Shown in pieces: positions 15,144 to 23,956 of a DNA stretch of 64,000 nucleotides (the first letter of the stretch is position 1; each line of letters opens with the position of its first letter). Source of the DNA: Xiheimicrobium sp052034585 (lineage in GTDB: Bacteria > Myxococcota > Myxococcia > Myxococcales > Myxococcaceae); assembly GCA_052034585.1 (NCBI GenBank), contig JBPOIJ010000005.1, positions 62,001 to 126,000 on the forward strand, given 5' to 3'. Below the pieces are notes generated by a model that searched no databases, was not told where the DNA came from, and worked only from the letters and a program-made list of their open reading frames with translations. A program made the translations under genes and the position numbers.

Positions 15144-17729
15144 GTGGGAATTCCGAACGGCGTAGGGCTGCAGGTGCTCGAGGCGATGCGCGGGCAGGTG
15201 CTGCGAACCGGAGCGGCGGCGGCCAGCTCCTTCAGCTTCAAGACGACGCAGGTCATCGACTCGCTCAACGCCTTCGTGAAGGGCGAGGTCGAGCGTGACG
15301 GGCGCACCGGTCACCTCTGCGACGTCGAGGGCGGCGAGGTCACCTGGCAGGAAGGCGGCCTCGCGCAGAAGTGCCCCATCGTCGGCGGCACCGTGGAGAT
15401 GTTCCGCGACGCGCCGGGCATGGCGGGGAAGTACAAGCAGTTCCTCTTCAACATCGACTTCCGCATGCCGAACGGCGCGCTCCTGAGACTCCAGGGGTGG
15501 AAGGAGCTGCACGCCGACGGGCCGGTGCAGATCCTCGACGCGCTCAAGGACCTCTCGACGCTGCGCAACGTGCAGATCGTCGACTCGGGTGGCCAGGTGG
15601 TGGCGACCGGTGAGCTCCACGTCGGCCTGCAGGACCTCGTCGACCAGATGCAGTCGCTCCAGGTCATCGACGGCGGCGCGAAGGAGGCCGAGGCCAAACG
15701 GCTCTTCCTCGCCTTCATGAACGGCCAGCTCGCCGAGGTGTACAGCGCGTTTCCGCTCTTCTTCCACGAGGACCACTCGGTCGTCTGGCGGCAGTACCTC
15801 CTCGTGCAGGTGTTGCTCGACGTCTTCATTCCCGGGCCCAAGGCCGCGGTCGCGAGGGACGTCATCGACGAGCTCGAGAAGTTCCTCTCGAACAGCAAGG
15901 TCGCGCTGCTCGATCAAGCCGACTTCGTCATTCGGGGCGCGGAGCAGCTCTTCGGCTCCGACGTCGCGCTGATGAACCCGGTCGATCTGCGCGCGTGGAT
16001 TCGCAAGGTGCTCGAGGTGCCGGCGACGAACGTGACCGAGAAGACGTTCCGCGACACCGTCAAGTCGGTGCACACGATGCTGGTGGCCGCCTACTACGCG
16101 TGCGCGAAGGTCGACCAGTCGATCGGCTACGAGCGCGCGAAGACGAACTTCGCCGAGAAGATTCCGGCGGACGAGAAGCTCGCGCTCAAGAAGAAGCCGA
16201 AGGCCCGGTACGACGTGGTGATCATCGGCTCGGGCGTCGCCGGGAGCCTGCTCGCGCACCGCCTCGCCGTCGTGCAGAAGAAGAGCGTCTGCGTGCTCGA
16301 GGCCGGCCGGTACCACCACGAGCGCAGCTTCTCGTCGGACGAGATGAACGGCATGTCGCGCGTCTACATGAGCGGCGGCATGCAGACCGCGACGGATCCA
16401 GGGTGGAAGAAGCTCCCGCCGCACCAGCACCGGGAGATCACCGTGCTCCAACCGTCGGCCGTCGGCGGGGGAGGCCTCATCAACAACGCGGTGTGCTTCC
16501 GCATGCCGAAGCCGCGCTTCGATGCGTGGCGCAACGTGGGCTTCCCGGTCGAGGAGAAGGCGCTCAACGACGCCTATCAGGCCGTCGCCGACGAGCTCGG
16601 CATCGTGCCGGCGAGCAAGGCGCTCAAGCCGGGCAGCCGGCTCAACCCGATGGGGGAGCTGCTCGGCAAGCACCTCGGCAAGCCCAAGCCCCACCCGGCC
16701 CAATTGCCCAACGAGCCCGGCTTCTTCGAGTGCAACGTGAACATCGGGAAGAGCCGGAAGTGCACGGGCTGTGGCTACTGCAACCTTGGCTGCTCGTTCG
16801 AGGCGAAGAACAACAGCCTGCAGATCCACCTCGCCGAGGCCATCGACGCGGGCGCAGAGGTCTTTCAGCTCGCGCACGTCGACGCCTTGACCTTCGACTC
16901 CGCCTCGAAGGTGCGGGGGGCGTTGGTGACGATCAACGGCACCAACTACGAGGTGAAGGCCGACGAGTTCGTAGTGGCCTGTGGGCCGCTGCACTCCTCG
17001 GCGCTGCTCCTGCGGTCGGGCCTGGGGAACCGCGCCGAGCCGTCGAGCGCGCTCATCGGGCGGCGGCTGTCGGCGAACATCGGCGCGCCGGTGATGGCCT
17101 TCTTGAACGACCCCATCGACTCGTTCGGAGCGCTGCAGATCTCCCACTTCTACTGGCCAGCCAACAGCCCCGGCTTCGCCATCGAGTCGTGGTTCAACCC
17201 GCCAGCGGCGCAGGCCATGGTGATTCCGGGCTTCTTCGAAGATCACCGCGCACGCATGGGCGCGTATTCGTACCTCGCCATCGCCGCGCCGCTCGTCGGC
17301 TCGTTCCCCGGGGGCTCGGTGGACTCGACGGGGAAGATGACCTTCCCCACGCTGACCTCCGACCTCGCCAAGGTGCACCAGGGCCACCTGGAGATCGCGC
17401 GGGTGCTCTTCGCCGGCGCGAAGGACAAGCTCGACTTCCTCCTCATGCCGACCGAGCACGGGGTCACCATCTACGACCAGGCCGGGCTCGATCAGTACGC
17501 GAAGCTCGACGACTTCCGCTCCATCGTCATCGGCACCGGGCACCCCCAGGGCGGCAACGGAATGAGCCTCGACCCGCAGATCGGGCCGGTGAACGAGCAC
17601 TTCTTGCTGCGGGGCACCGACAACCTCCGGGTGTGCGACGCGTCGATCTTCCCCGACTGCGCGTCGATCAACCCGCAGTGGACGATCCTCGCGCTGGCGC
17701 ACCTCTGCGGCGAGGCGATGGCGAGCTGA
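15144..17729 (+). CDS. GMC-family FAD oxidoreductase with a 350-residue N-terminal extension
   Basis: 861 residues from a GTG with ribosome-binding site GAGGGAGGGG. From residue 356 the protein is a GMC oxidoreductase: Rossmann motif DVVIIGSGVAGSLLAHRLA, the substrate-barrel segment PSAVGGGGLINNAVCFRMP, and the C-terminal FAD/catalytic block GTGHPQGGNGMSLDP then DASIFPDCASINPQWTILAL. The CTGCGYCNLGC cluster near residue 537 is seen in the long-chain alcohol oxidase/cholesterol-oxidase-like branch. Residues 1-350 are not GMC; part of them (HLCDVEGGEVTWQEGG, FNIDFRMPNGALLRLQGWKEL) looks like a beta-rich domain followed by helices. Similar two-part proteins occur in sterol- or lipid-oxidising enzymes. 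No signal peptide. Likely a sterol, alcohol or lipid oxidase; substrate unknown. Confidence 0.85.
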   Translation: MGIPNGVGLQVLEAMRGQVLRTGAAAASSFSFKTTQVIDSLNAFVKGEVERDGRTGHLCDVEGGEVTWQEGGLAQKCPIVGGTVEMFRDAPGMAGKYKQFLFNIDFRMPNGALLRLQGWKELHADGPVQILDALKDLSTLRNVQIVDSGGQVVATGELHVGLQDLVDQMQSLQVIDGGAKEAEAKRLFLAFMNGQLAEVYSAFPLFFHEDHSVVWRQYLLVQVLLDVFIPGPKAAVARDVIDELEKFLSNSKVALLDQADFVIRGAEQLFGSDVALMNPVDLRAWIRKVLEVPATNVTEKTFRDTVKSVHTMLVAAYYACAKVDQSIGYERAKTNFAEKIPADEKLALKKKPKARYDVVIIGSGVAGSLLAHRLAVVQKKSVCVLEAGRYHHERSFSSDEMNGMSRVYMSGGMQTATDPGWKKLPPHQHREITVLQPSAVGGGGLINNAVCFRMPKPRFDAWRNVGFPVEEKALNDAYQAVADELGIVPASKALKPGSRLNPMGELLGKHLGKPKPHPAQLPNEPGFFECNVNIGKSRKCTGCGYCNLGCSFEAKNNSLQIHLAEAIDAGAEVFQLAHVDALTFDSASKVRGALVTINGTNYEVKADEFVVACGPLHSSALLLRSGLGNRAEPSSALIGRRLSANIGAPVMAFLNDPIDSFGALQISHFYWPANSPGFAIESWFNPPAAQAMVIPGFFEDHRARMGAYSYLAIAAPLVGSFPGGSVDSTGKMTFPTLTSDLAKVHQGHLEIARVLFAGAKDKLDFLLMPTEHGVTIYDQAGLDQYAKLDDFRSIVIGTGHPQGGNGMSLDPQIGPVNEHFLLRGTDNLRVCDASIFPDCASINPQWTILALAHLCGEAMAS

Positions 17730-17785
17730 TCAGGCGCCCTCGACGGCGCCGGCACTCCGCGTGTCCGGCGTCGTGTCGAACGAAG

Positions 17786-18973
17786 TCAGTCGTTCGGCGG
17801 AATCGGTACCGACACCTTCTTCTTCTCGGCGGCGAGCAGCTGATCGGTCAGCTCCATGAAGCCGACGTAGCCCTTGTACTTCTCGAGGTTCGAGAGGGTG
17901 ACGCTGCGCATCTTCCCGGGCACGTCTTTGCCGGCCGAGTCCTTCTCTCGGTACGACATCTCGAGCGAGGGCGGGTTCGCGTCGTTGCGGAGCAGCACGC
18001 CGCCGCGCCAGCCGTCGTTCTCGGCGTTGCGCGTCTGATCCCAGGGGGCTCCGTTCGAGACCGCGGCGCCGTGGTAGCCGTAGCGGTTGAGCGAGCTCGC
18101 GTGCTGGCCATCGACGCTCACCGTCCAGTGGTTCTCCCCACCAGGTGGCATGAGCCGCGCGTTGTGGAACTCGACGCTCTGCGAGCCCTTGAAGCCACCG
18201 TTCGCGCGCACGAGGGTGACCGCCTTCATCAGCTCGCCGGGCGTCGCCAGCCCCCGCGCGTCGTCGTCGGGCTTCACCAACCGCTGCGAGAGTTGCTGCA
18301 GGTGCGACATGTCGTTGGCGCTCATCGAGCCCTTCGCCATGTGCTGGAGCGCGGCCTCTTCTTCCGCCTTCACCGGCACGCCCAGCTGCTTGGCGGACGC
18401 GCGCAAGGCGTCGGCGTTGGCCTTCGCGTCGGCCGGCGTCTTGGAGCCGAGCACGAGCCCGTTCACCATCGCGGCGCCCGCGCATGACGTGTCGGCGTTG
18501 CCGGCCTTTCGCGAGATGGGGTTGATCTGCGACGAGCGCTCGATGAGGTCGGTCTTGCCCGCCGGAGACATGAAGTCGACGCGCTGGGTCGGGTCGATCT
18601 CCCTCGTCGCCGTCGCCGTCGAGGGCCGGAGGAAGCTGAGGTTGATGTCTGGTGAGGTGAACTCGGAGCGGAGGGTCGAGGCGTTGCTCGCGTTCGTCGC
18701 GTTGGCGCCCTCGGCCACGCCCATCGCGAGGCGCTGTCCCGACACGGCCTTCTGCAGATCGGCGTTGGCGGCGACCGCGAGGGGCGTCGAGGTGTCACCA
18801 GTGCCCATCACCTTCTGCTTCACCTCGTCGAAGCCCTCGCTGAGCTTCTGAACGAGCGACTTCTCTGGCGGTGGCGCGGCTGGTGCCGCCGGTGCCACGT
18901 CGGTCGTCTGTGCCGTGCCCGAGACCTGCGGCTTGTAGCTCGGGCTTCCACTGCCGATGCCGTCGATTGCCAT
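17786..18973 (-). CDS. Unknown protein with a possible papain-like fold
   Basis: 395 residues from the ATG at 18973 (MAIDGIGSGSPSYKPQVSG). No signal peptide; the first 45 residues are a low-complexity Ala/Pro linker. The middle contains DTSCAGAAMVNGLVLGSK (Cys at about 164), a cysteine at the start of a helix as in papain-like peptidases. A segment GGENHWTVSVDGQHASSLN at about residue 285 follows, with His in the right order for a Cys-His pair and a beta-strand context. YGYHGAAVSNGAPWDQTRN follows and could supply the third residue. No known family is assigned. It is divergent from the RNA helicase with about 100 bp between starts. Leaderless proteins of this shape are sometimes delivered by contact-dependent systems, but nothing here shows that. 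Confidence 0.6.
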   Translation of the reverse strand: MAIDGIGSGSPSYKPQVSGTAQTTDVAPAAPAAPPPEKSLVQKLSEGFDEVKQKVMGTGDTSTPLAVAANADLQKAVSGQRLAMGVAEGANATNASNASTLRSEFTSPDINLSFLRPSTATATREIDPTQRVDFMSPAGKTDLIERSSQINPISRKAGNADTSCAGAAMVNGLVLGSKTPADAKANADALRASAKQLGVPVKAEEEAALQHMAKGSMSANDMSHLQQLSQRLVKPDDDARGLATPGELMKAVTLVRANGGFKGSQSVEFHNARLMPPGGENHWTVSVDGQHASSLNRYGYHGAAVSNGAPWDQTRNAENDGWRGGVLLRNDANPPSLEMSYREKDSAGKDVPGKMRSVTLSNLEKYKGYVGFMELTDQLLAAEKKKVSVPIPPND

Positions 18974-19073
18974 GGTCGCGCGAGCGTAGAGCGGCCGGCC
19001 TCGCGATTGGAACGTCGTCGCGCTGTGGGTGGATGTGATCGACGCGGGGCGCCGATGCACGTAAGGGAGGCGG

Positions 19074-20390
19074 GTGAACGAACCCAGCTTCGCGTCGTTG
19101 TCGTTGAGCCCGCGGTCCCTCGAGGTGTTGGAGCGCAAGCAGTACCTGACGCCGACGCCCATTCAGGCCCAGACGATTCCGCTCGGGCTCCAGGGGCGCG
19201 ACGTCATCGGCTGCGCCGCGACGGGCACCGGGAAGACCGCCGCCTTCATGTTGCCGATGGTGGAGCGGCTCGCCGGCAAGCCGGGCGTGGTGGGGCTGGT
19301 GTTGGCCCCGACGCGGGAGCTCGCGCTGCAGATCGCCGAGCACGCGGAGGACTTCGGGCGCCCCCACCACGTGCGCATCGCGACCCTCATCGGCGGCGTC
19401 GGCATGGGGAACCAGACCCAGGCGCTCAAGACCGCGAACGTCGTCATCGCGACGCCGGGCCGGTTGATCGATCACCTCGGCGAAGGGAACGTCACCCTCG
19501 CGCACGTGCAGATGTTGGTGCTCGACGAGGCCGATCGCATGCTCGACATGGGCTTCAAGCCGCAGCTCGACAAGATCCTCGCGAAGGTGCCGAGGGCGCG
19601 GCAGACGCTGCTCTTCTCGGCGACGATGGCGGGAGAGGTCGCGCAGTTCGCGAAGACGAACTCGAAGGACCCGGTGCGGGTCGAGGTGACCCGGAGCGGC
19701 ACCACCGCGAAGAACGCGACGCAGTGCGTGTACGAGGTGAGCCAGGCGGAGAAGGCGCCGCTGCTCCTCGCGCTGCTGGGCGAAGGGGAAGAGAGCACGC
19801 TCGTCTTCACCCGGACGAAGCGGCGCGCCGACGTGCTGGCGAAGGCGATCGCGCGCAGCGGCTACAGCGTCGACCGCATTCACGCCAACCGGAGCCAGAA
19901 CCAGCGGCAACAGGCCCTCGACGGGTTCAAGTCGGGCCGGTACCGGGTGCTGGTCGCGACCGACATCGCGGCGCGCGGCATCGACGTGGCGGAGATCGGT
20001 CACGTGGTGAACTTCGATCTCCCGCACGTGCCGCAAGACTACGTGCACCGAGTGGGGCGCACCGCGCGCGCCTCGGCGTCGGGTCATGCCTCGGCGTTCT
20101 GTGCACCGGAAGAAGCGGCGCTCCTCCGCGACATCGAGAAGCTCATTCAGGGGAAGGTGCCGCGCCGGCCGATTCCGCGCGAGGCCGAGGCGTTTCAGAA
20201 GGCGATCGCCTCCGAGAAGGCGTTTCGTTCGCAGCCCGGCCATCAGCTCCCGCCGAAGCAGCACCAGTCACCGGGTCCGCGCTCGCAACGGCAGCAGCGG
20301 CGTGGGGGTCGAATGGGTCAGCGCGGCGGTGGCGGTGGTGGCGGCCGTCCCCAGGGGCGGGTGGTGTTCAGCGGCGGGCCCAAGCGCTGA
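19074..20390 (+). CDS. DEAD-box ATP-dependent RNA helicase (RhlE-like)
   Basis: 438 residues from a GTG with ribosome-binding site AAGGGAGG. Motifs are complete and in order: Q motif TPTPIQAQTIP, Walker A ATGTGKT, Ia PTRELALQI, GG (LIGGVG), Ib TPGRLI, II DEAD, III SAT, IV/V (LVFTRTKRRAD, VATDIAARGIDV) and VI HRVGRTARA. The C-terminal tail (about 375-438) is Gln/Arg/Gly-rich and basic, typical of RhlE-type helicases that act on structured RNA during ribosome assembly, mRNA decay or cold adaptation. No operon partner; the gene stands between divergent and co-directional unrelated genes. Confidence 0.95.
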   Translation: MNEPSFASLSLSPRSLEVLERKQYLTPTPIQAQTIPLGLQGRDVIGCAATGTGKTAAFMLPMVERLAGKPGVVGLVLAPTRELALQIAEHAEDFGRPHHVRIATLIGGVGMGNQTQALKTANVVIATPGRLIDHLGEGNVTLAHVQMLVLDEADRMLDMGFKPQLDKILAKVPRARQTLLFSATMAGEVAQFAKTNSKDPVRVEVTRSGTTAKNATQCVYEVSQAEKAPLLLALLGEGEESTLVFTRTKRRADVLAKAIARSGYSVDRIHANRSQNQRQQALDGFKSGRYRVLVATDIAARGIDVAEIGHVVNFDLPHVPQDYVHRVGRTARASASGHASAFCAPEEAALLRDIEKLIQGKVPRRPIPREAEAFQKAIASEKAFRSQPGHQLPPKQHQSPGPRSQRQQRRGGRMGQRGGGGGGGRPQGRVVFSGGPKR

Positions 20391-20475
20391 CTCGTCGGCG
20401 ACCTCGACGCGCCGTGGCAGGCTCGAACGAGGGCGGTAGCTCTCGACCTCGCCTTTCCGCTATTCGCCCCAGTCC

Positions 20476-21267
20476 GTGTCGCGCGCCTTCGCTCTGCTCC
20501 TCCTCGCTGCTGGTTGTGGAACCCGGACGATGCCGGCGCCGTCGACCTGTGGACCTGGGTTGGTGGGCCGGCCCGTGGCGCAGACCGGCCTCGCGGGTGA
20601 CCAATGCGCGAGCACCTGTGGCTGTGGCGCTCAGCAGTTCGTGCCCGTCGAGTGGACGCCCGAGCGGCTCGACCGCCTCCTCCAGTGGACCTCGCTCGAC
20701 GCTCCGCCCGACCTGAGCGTCGACCCGTATTCGTTGCCCGCTCCCACGCCCATCGAAGGCGTGTGCGGCGCGGTCATCGTGAACGAGACGCTCAAGCAGT
20801 ACCGGCTCCAGACGTTTGCGACGGAAGACGCAGCGCGCGCGGCCAACGCGAAGGTGACGCACCTCGACCCGTGTGGAGCGTGCTCCACCCTCGCCGATCT
20901 CGCCGTGTACGCCCGCGAGCCGGACCTGGGGAGGAAGGTGCAGGACTGCGGAGTGAAGACGCTGACCGCCGGCCTCGAGGCGAACGTGACCTGCCTCTCC
21001 GACCTCGGCTTCACGTCCTCCTGCGCGCGCATCTGGGCCTACAACACCCGCTTCACCCGAACGAAGTGCTTCGGCACCTGCTTCCCGCTGCTCGAGGCGC
21101 CGTACCACCTCGAGGACGGAGGCTTGAACGCGTGCCTCGAGTGCGACGAGCGGGAGAGCGGGCCCATCTTCAAGGCGGTCGCCGGGCGCACCCGTCGCAA
21201 CACCGGAATTCCGTCGGCCATCTGCCGGCCTTGCGCGGAGGTGCGGCGTGTCACCCACGAGTGGTGA
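20476..21267 (+). CDS. Cysteine-rich lipoprotein of unknown function
   Basis: 263 residues from a GTG start; signal ends LLLLAAGC. The mature protein holds about 17 cysteines, many in pairs (CASTCGCG, CGACSTL, CFGTCF, CLECDE, CRPCAE), which suggests a disulfide-stabilised extracytoplasmic fold. The first segment (LAGDQCASTCGCGAQQFVPV) resembles metal- or disulfide-knot modules, but no family is recognised. The downstream lipase gene may start within its last codons (GTG at 21248), consistent with co-transcription. Confidence 0.65.
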   Translation: MSRAFALLLLAAGCGTRTMPAPSTCGPGLVGRPVAQTGLAGDQCASTCGCGAQQFVPVEWTPERLDRLLQWTSLDAPPDLSVDPYSLPAPTPIEGVCGAVIVNETLKQYRLQTFATEDAARAANAKVTHLDPCGACSTLADLAVYAREPDLGRKVQDCGVKTLTAGLEANVTCLSDLGFTSSCARIWAYNTRFTRTKCFGTCFPLLEAPYHLEDGGLNACLECDERESGPIFKAVAGRTRRNTGIPSAICRPCAEVRRVTHEW

Positions 21268-22216
21268 GGTCAGCGCTCGCTCGGTCGCCTGGTGCTCGCA
21301 GCGTCGTCGGTGGTTGCGGTGGCACCACCTCGCGGGAGTCGTGATGCTCACGCTCGTCGCCTGTCAGCCGTCGTCGAGCGAGGATGACGCGGGGGTGGGG
21401 GCTGGTGGCGGCGTCGTCGTGCACGCGGGAGGCGCAGCCGGTGGCGTCGGGGTCGGCGGCGGTGAGGCAGGTGGCGCGCTCGCCGGAGGCGTCGGCGGAG
21501 GAAGCGTCGGCGGAGGAAGCGTCGGCGGTGGAGCCGTCGCTGGCGGTGCGGTGGCGGGTGGCGGCATGGCAAGTGATGGCGGCTCCCCGGTGGACGGAGG
21601 GCTCGCCGATGCGGGGCAGCCGATCGACGGCGTCGTCTTCGTCCACGGCATCAACGGCTCCTCGGCCGACTGGGACGTGATGGTGGGGCGGTTTCGAGAC
21701 GCGGGCTGGCCGATGGATCGCCTCGTCGCCAACAGCTACGCGGACCCACGCTGGGGCTGCAACGGCGCGAACGCGATGCAGCTGTCGGGCTGGGTGCAGC
21801 AGCTCGAGAGCCGGGGCGCGAGACGCGTCGCCATCGTCGCGCACAGCATGGGCGGCCTCAGCTCCCGGTACTACGTGAAGAACCTCCAGGGCACGCAGCA
21901 CGCGGCGGTGCTCACCACCATCTCGACGATGCACCAGGGCATCGCCTCGGCCTGCTTGAACCCGTTGCCGGTGTGCGTGTGGCAGGAGGTCTGCGGCTCG
22001 AACGCCTTCCTCACCCAGCTCAACGCCGCGCCTGCGACGCCGGGCCCGACGCGCTGGTTCTCCATCTTCAGCGACGCCGACACGACGGTGCCCGCCGCGA
22101 GCTCGATGCTCCCGGGAGCGACCAACATTCAGGTGTCGGGCCTCGCGCACTCCGGCTCCAACGGCGTGCAGGACTCACCGATCGTCTTCGAGAAGGTGCT
22201 CGAGACGTTCCGCTGA
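21248..22216 (+). CDS. Lipase-like alpha/beta-hydrolase lipoprotein
   Basis: 322 residues if the GTG at 21248 is used, overlapping the previous gene by 20 bp. A TTG at 21314 or the ATG at 21344 are alternatives. The upstream start is kept because RRRWLRWHH supplies the positive n-region before the hydrophobic run and lipobox LVAC. A Gly/Val/Ser-rich linker (GGGSVGGGSVGGGAVAGG) spans about residues 50-105. The enzyme domain has VVFVHGINGSSADW (oxyanion loop), AHSMGGLSSRY (nucleophile Ser), IFSDADTTVP (Asp) and GLAHSG (His), the class 2 bacterial triacylglycerol lipase arrangement. Outer-membrane or surface location is likely. Lipid ester hydrolysis is the probable activity. Confidence 0.82.
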   Translation: MSPTSGEVSARSVAWCSQRRRWLRWHHLAGVVMLTLVACQPSSSEDDAGVGAGGGVVVHAGGAAGGVGVGGGEAGGALAGGVGGGSVGGGSVGGGAVAGGAVAGGGMASDGGSPVDGGLADAGQPIDGVVFVHGINGSSADWDVMVGRFRDAGWPMDRLVANSYADPRWGCNGANAMQLSGWVQQLESRGARRVAIVAHSMGGLSSRYYVKNLQGTQHAAVLTTISTMHQGIASACLNPLPVCVWQEVCGSNAFLTQLNAAPATPGPTRWFSIFSDADTTVPAASSMLPGATNIQVSGLAHSGSNGVQDSPIVFEKVLETFR

Positions 22217-22231
22217 GCTGCGCCAGAGCGC

Positions 22232-23956
22232 TCACCGACACGCGCGCCGGCTCACCGAGTAGGGCAACAGCTCGGGCAGGGCCTGCATCAGGTACGTCGG
22301 GGTGACGGTCGCCGAGCCATGGAGCGCCTCGAGTGCATCACCGAGCCGCGGCTCGAACTCCTTCCAGAAGCCGTAGCCACAGGTTCCAGCGAAGGGCGTC
22401 ATCGCGAAGGGCGGGTACCCGAACGCCGATCGCCCGCTGTAGTTCACCCGGTACCAGCCGTTGCTGCCGTCGGCGAACGTGGTGAAGCGCGGAGTGACGA
22501 GGTCCTGGTTCCACACCGCCGACGCGAACGTTCGGGCGAAGGGCCGGAGCTCGGCTTCCGTCAGCCAGCGGTGCCTCACCAGGGTGTCGAAGACCGAGAC
22601 GACGCGCCGGGCGTGGCTGATGTCCCAGGTGACGCGCGTGCCGGGCTGGGTGGGCGCGCTCGTGCTCCGTCCGCCGTCGGGCAAGGTGTGCCAGCCCGGG
22701 AACTCGGGGCAGGTGCAGCCGCCGACCGAGAGGCAGCCGGTGCAGGCGGCGCTGGTGCGGGTGGAGCCGGCGTAGTCGTAGTCCGGGTGTCCATCGAAGC
22801 CGCCTGGGTCGAAGAGCGCGCCGCCGTCGCGCGTCACCGTGCGAGCGCGAAGGAGCGCGACCCCGAGCGTGACTTCGTTCTCGAGCACCTGGCGGGTCGC
22901 GGCCGACAGCGGCACCAGGGTCGGATCGGCGGCGTTCGCGGCGAGCAGCTCCGCGCAGCCGGCGACGATCCACAGGTCGAGGTCGGTGGTCGCGTTGCAG
23001 TACGCGGGCGGGTTCGAGAGCGCGCCCGGCAACGCGCTCGTGCCGTAGACGCGACCCTGGAGGTGAGTGAGGTGCTCTCGATGCGAGAACGTGCCGTCGT
23101 GACAGCCCCAGCCACGCACCTGGAAGTGCCCAGGACGCCCAGCGGCGCGCGTGACCCAGCGGAGATAGTGGTCATCGAGAGTGACGGGCAGGGCGAGCGC
23201 AACGAAGCGCCGGAGCGCTGGTGACGGCGTGGGCAGCTCGGTGGTGGCCCGAACGAGCCGTGAGGTGGCGTAGAGGAACTGGGCGACGTCGAGGGTGGAC
23301 TCGGGGCCGACCTCGACGCCTGCGAGCGGCGCCGAGGGCCAGAGCTTGCGCGGCGGGCTCACCGGCCAGACCGACTCGCGGTGGACGGCGCCTCCGTCGG
23401 CGAGCGGCGCGTAATAGAAGAACTCGAGCGACTGCGGCCGGACGAGCTCGAAGGGTGGCGAGTACACCTCGGCGAGCGACTCGAGCAGCGCCACGTCACC
23501 GGTGAAGTCGGCGTGAATGAGGAGCTGCGCGGTCGACAGCTGCACGTCGTACATCGAGCTCGTTCGCCCCGCGTCGACGGTGGTGCCGAGCAGGGTGCGC
23601 AGGCTCGGAGCGACGCTGAACCAGGCCGCACGGAGCTGAGCCGCGCGCCCACCGTCCCACGCGAGGCAGGACCCACCAGCGTCTGGTCCTCCGTCACGAC
23701 CGCCATCGCCCGCCCCGCCATCGGCGCCCGCGTCGATGCTCGCGTCAGGCTCACCCGCGTCGGCCTCGCCTGCGTCAGGAGTTCCGGAGTCGACCTCGCT
23801 CCCCGCGTCGGAAGAACCAGCGTCGAGTCGAACCGAGCCGTCGAGCGAAGCTCCAGCGTCTTCCTGCACGGCTGGACCGCAGCCGAACACCATCACGGCG
23901 AGGAGCCACGCCAGGTGTCTCGGGTTCTTCGGTTCGACTCCGGCGCCCGTGCTCAC
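22232..23956 (-). CDS. Large lipoprotein with Asp/Ala/Gly-rich linker, function unknown
   Basis: 574 residues from a GTG at 23956 that overlaps the stop of the upstream dehydrogenase gene by 4 bp (GTGA). The signal ends AVMVFGC. Residues 28-95 are low complexity with repeated DAG, EADAG and DGG, a linker style common on myxobacterial surface lipoproteins. The remainder is rich in Trp and aromatic residues with many helices (LDVAQFLYATSRLVRA, TRQVLENEVTLGVALL) and looks like an alpha/alpha-toroid such as those of lanthionine-cyclase-like or glycoside-processing enzymes. ACTGCLSVGGCTCPEF is a cysteine cluster that could bind metal. No catalytic family recognised. Coupling to a metabolic flavoenzyme is unexpected. 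Confidence 0.65.
   Translation of the reverse strand: MSTGAGVEPKNPRHLAWLLAVMVFGCGPAVQEDAGASLDGSVRLDAGSSDAGSEVDSGTPDAGEADAGEPDASIDAGADGGAGDGGRDGGPDAGGSCLAWDGGRAAQLRAAWFSVAPSLRTLLGTTVDAGRTSSMYDVQLSTAQLLIHADFTGDVALLESLAEVYSPPFELVRPQSLEFFYYAPLADGGAVHRESVWPVSPPRKLWPSAPLAGVEVGPESTLDVAQFLYATSRLVRATTELPTPSPALRRFVALALPVTLDDHYLRWVTRAAGRPGHFQVRGWGCHDGTFSHREHLTHLQGRVYGTSALPGALSNPPAYCNATTDLDLWIVAGCAELLAANAADPTLVPLSAATRQVLENEVTLGVALLRARTVTRDGGALFDPGGFDGHPDYDYAGSTRTSAACTGCLSVGGCTCPEFPGWHTLPDGGRSTSAPTQPGTRVTWDISHARRVVSVFDTLVRHRWLTEAELRPFARTFASAVWNQDLVTPRFTTFADGSNGWYRVNYSGRSAFGYPPFAMTPFAGTCGYGFWKEFEPRLGDALEALHGSATVTPTYLMQALPELLPYSVSRRACR

Noticed and set aside
15057..17702. 881-residue antisense open frame under the GMC oxidoreductase
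   Set aside because: Composition is that of a shadow frame and it mirrors the real gene over its whole length.
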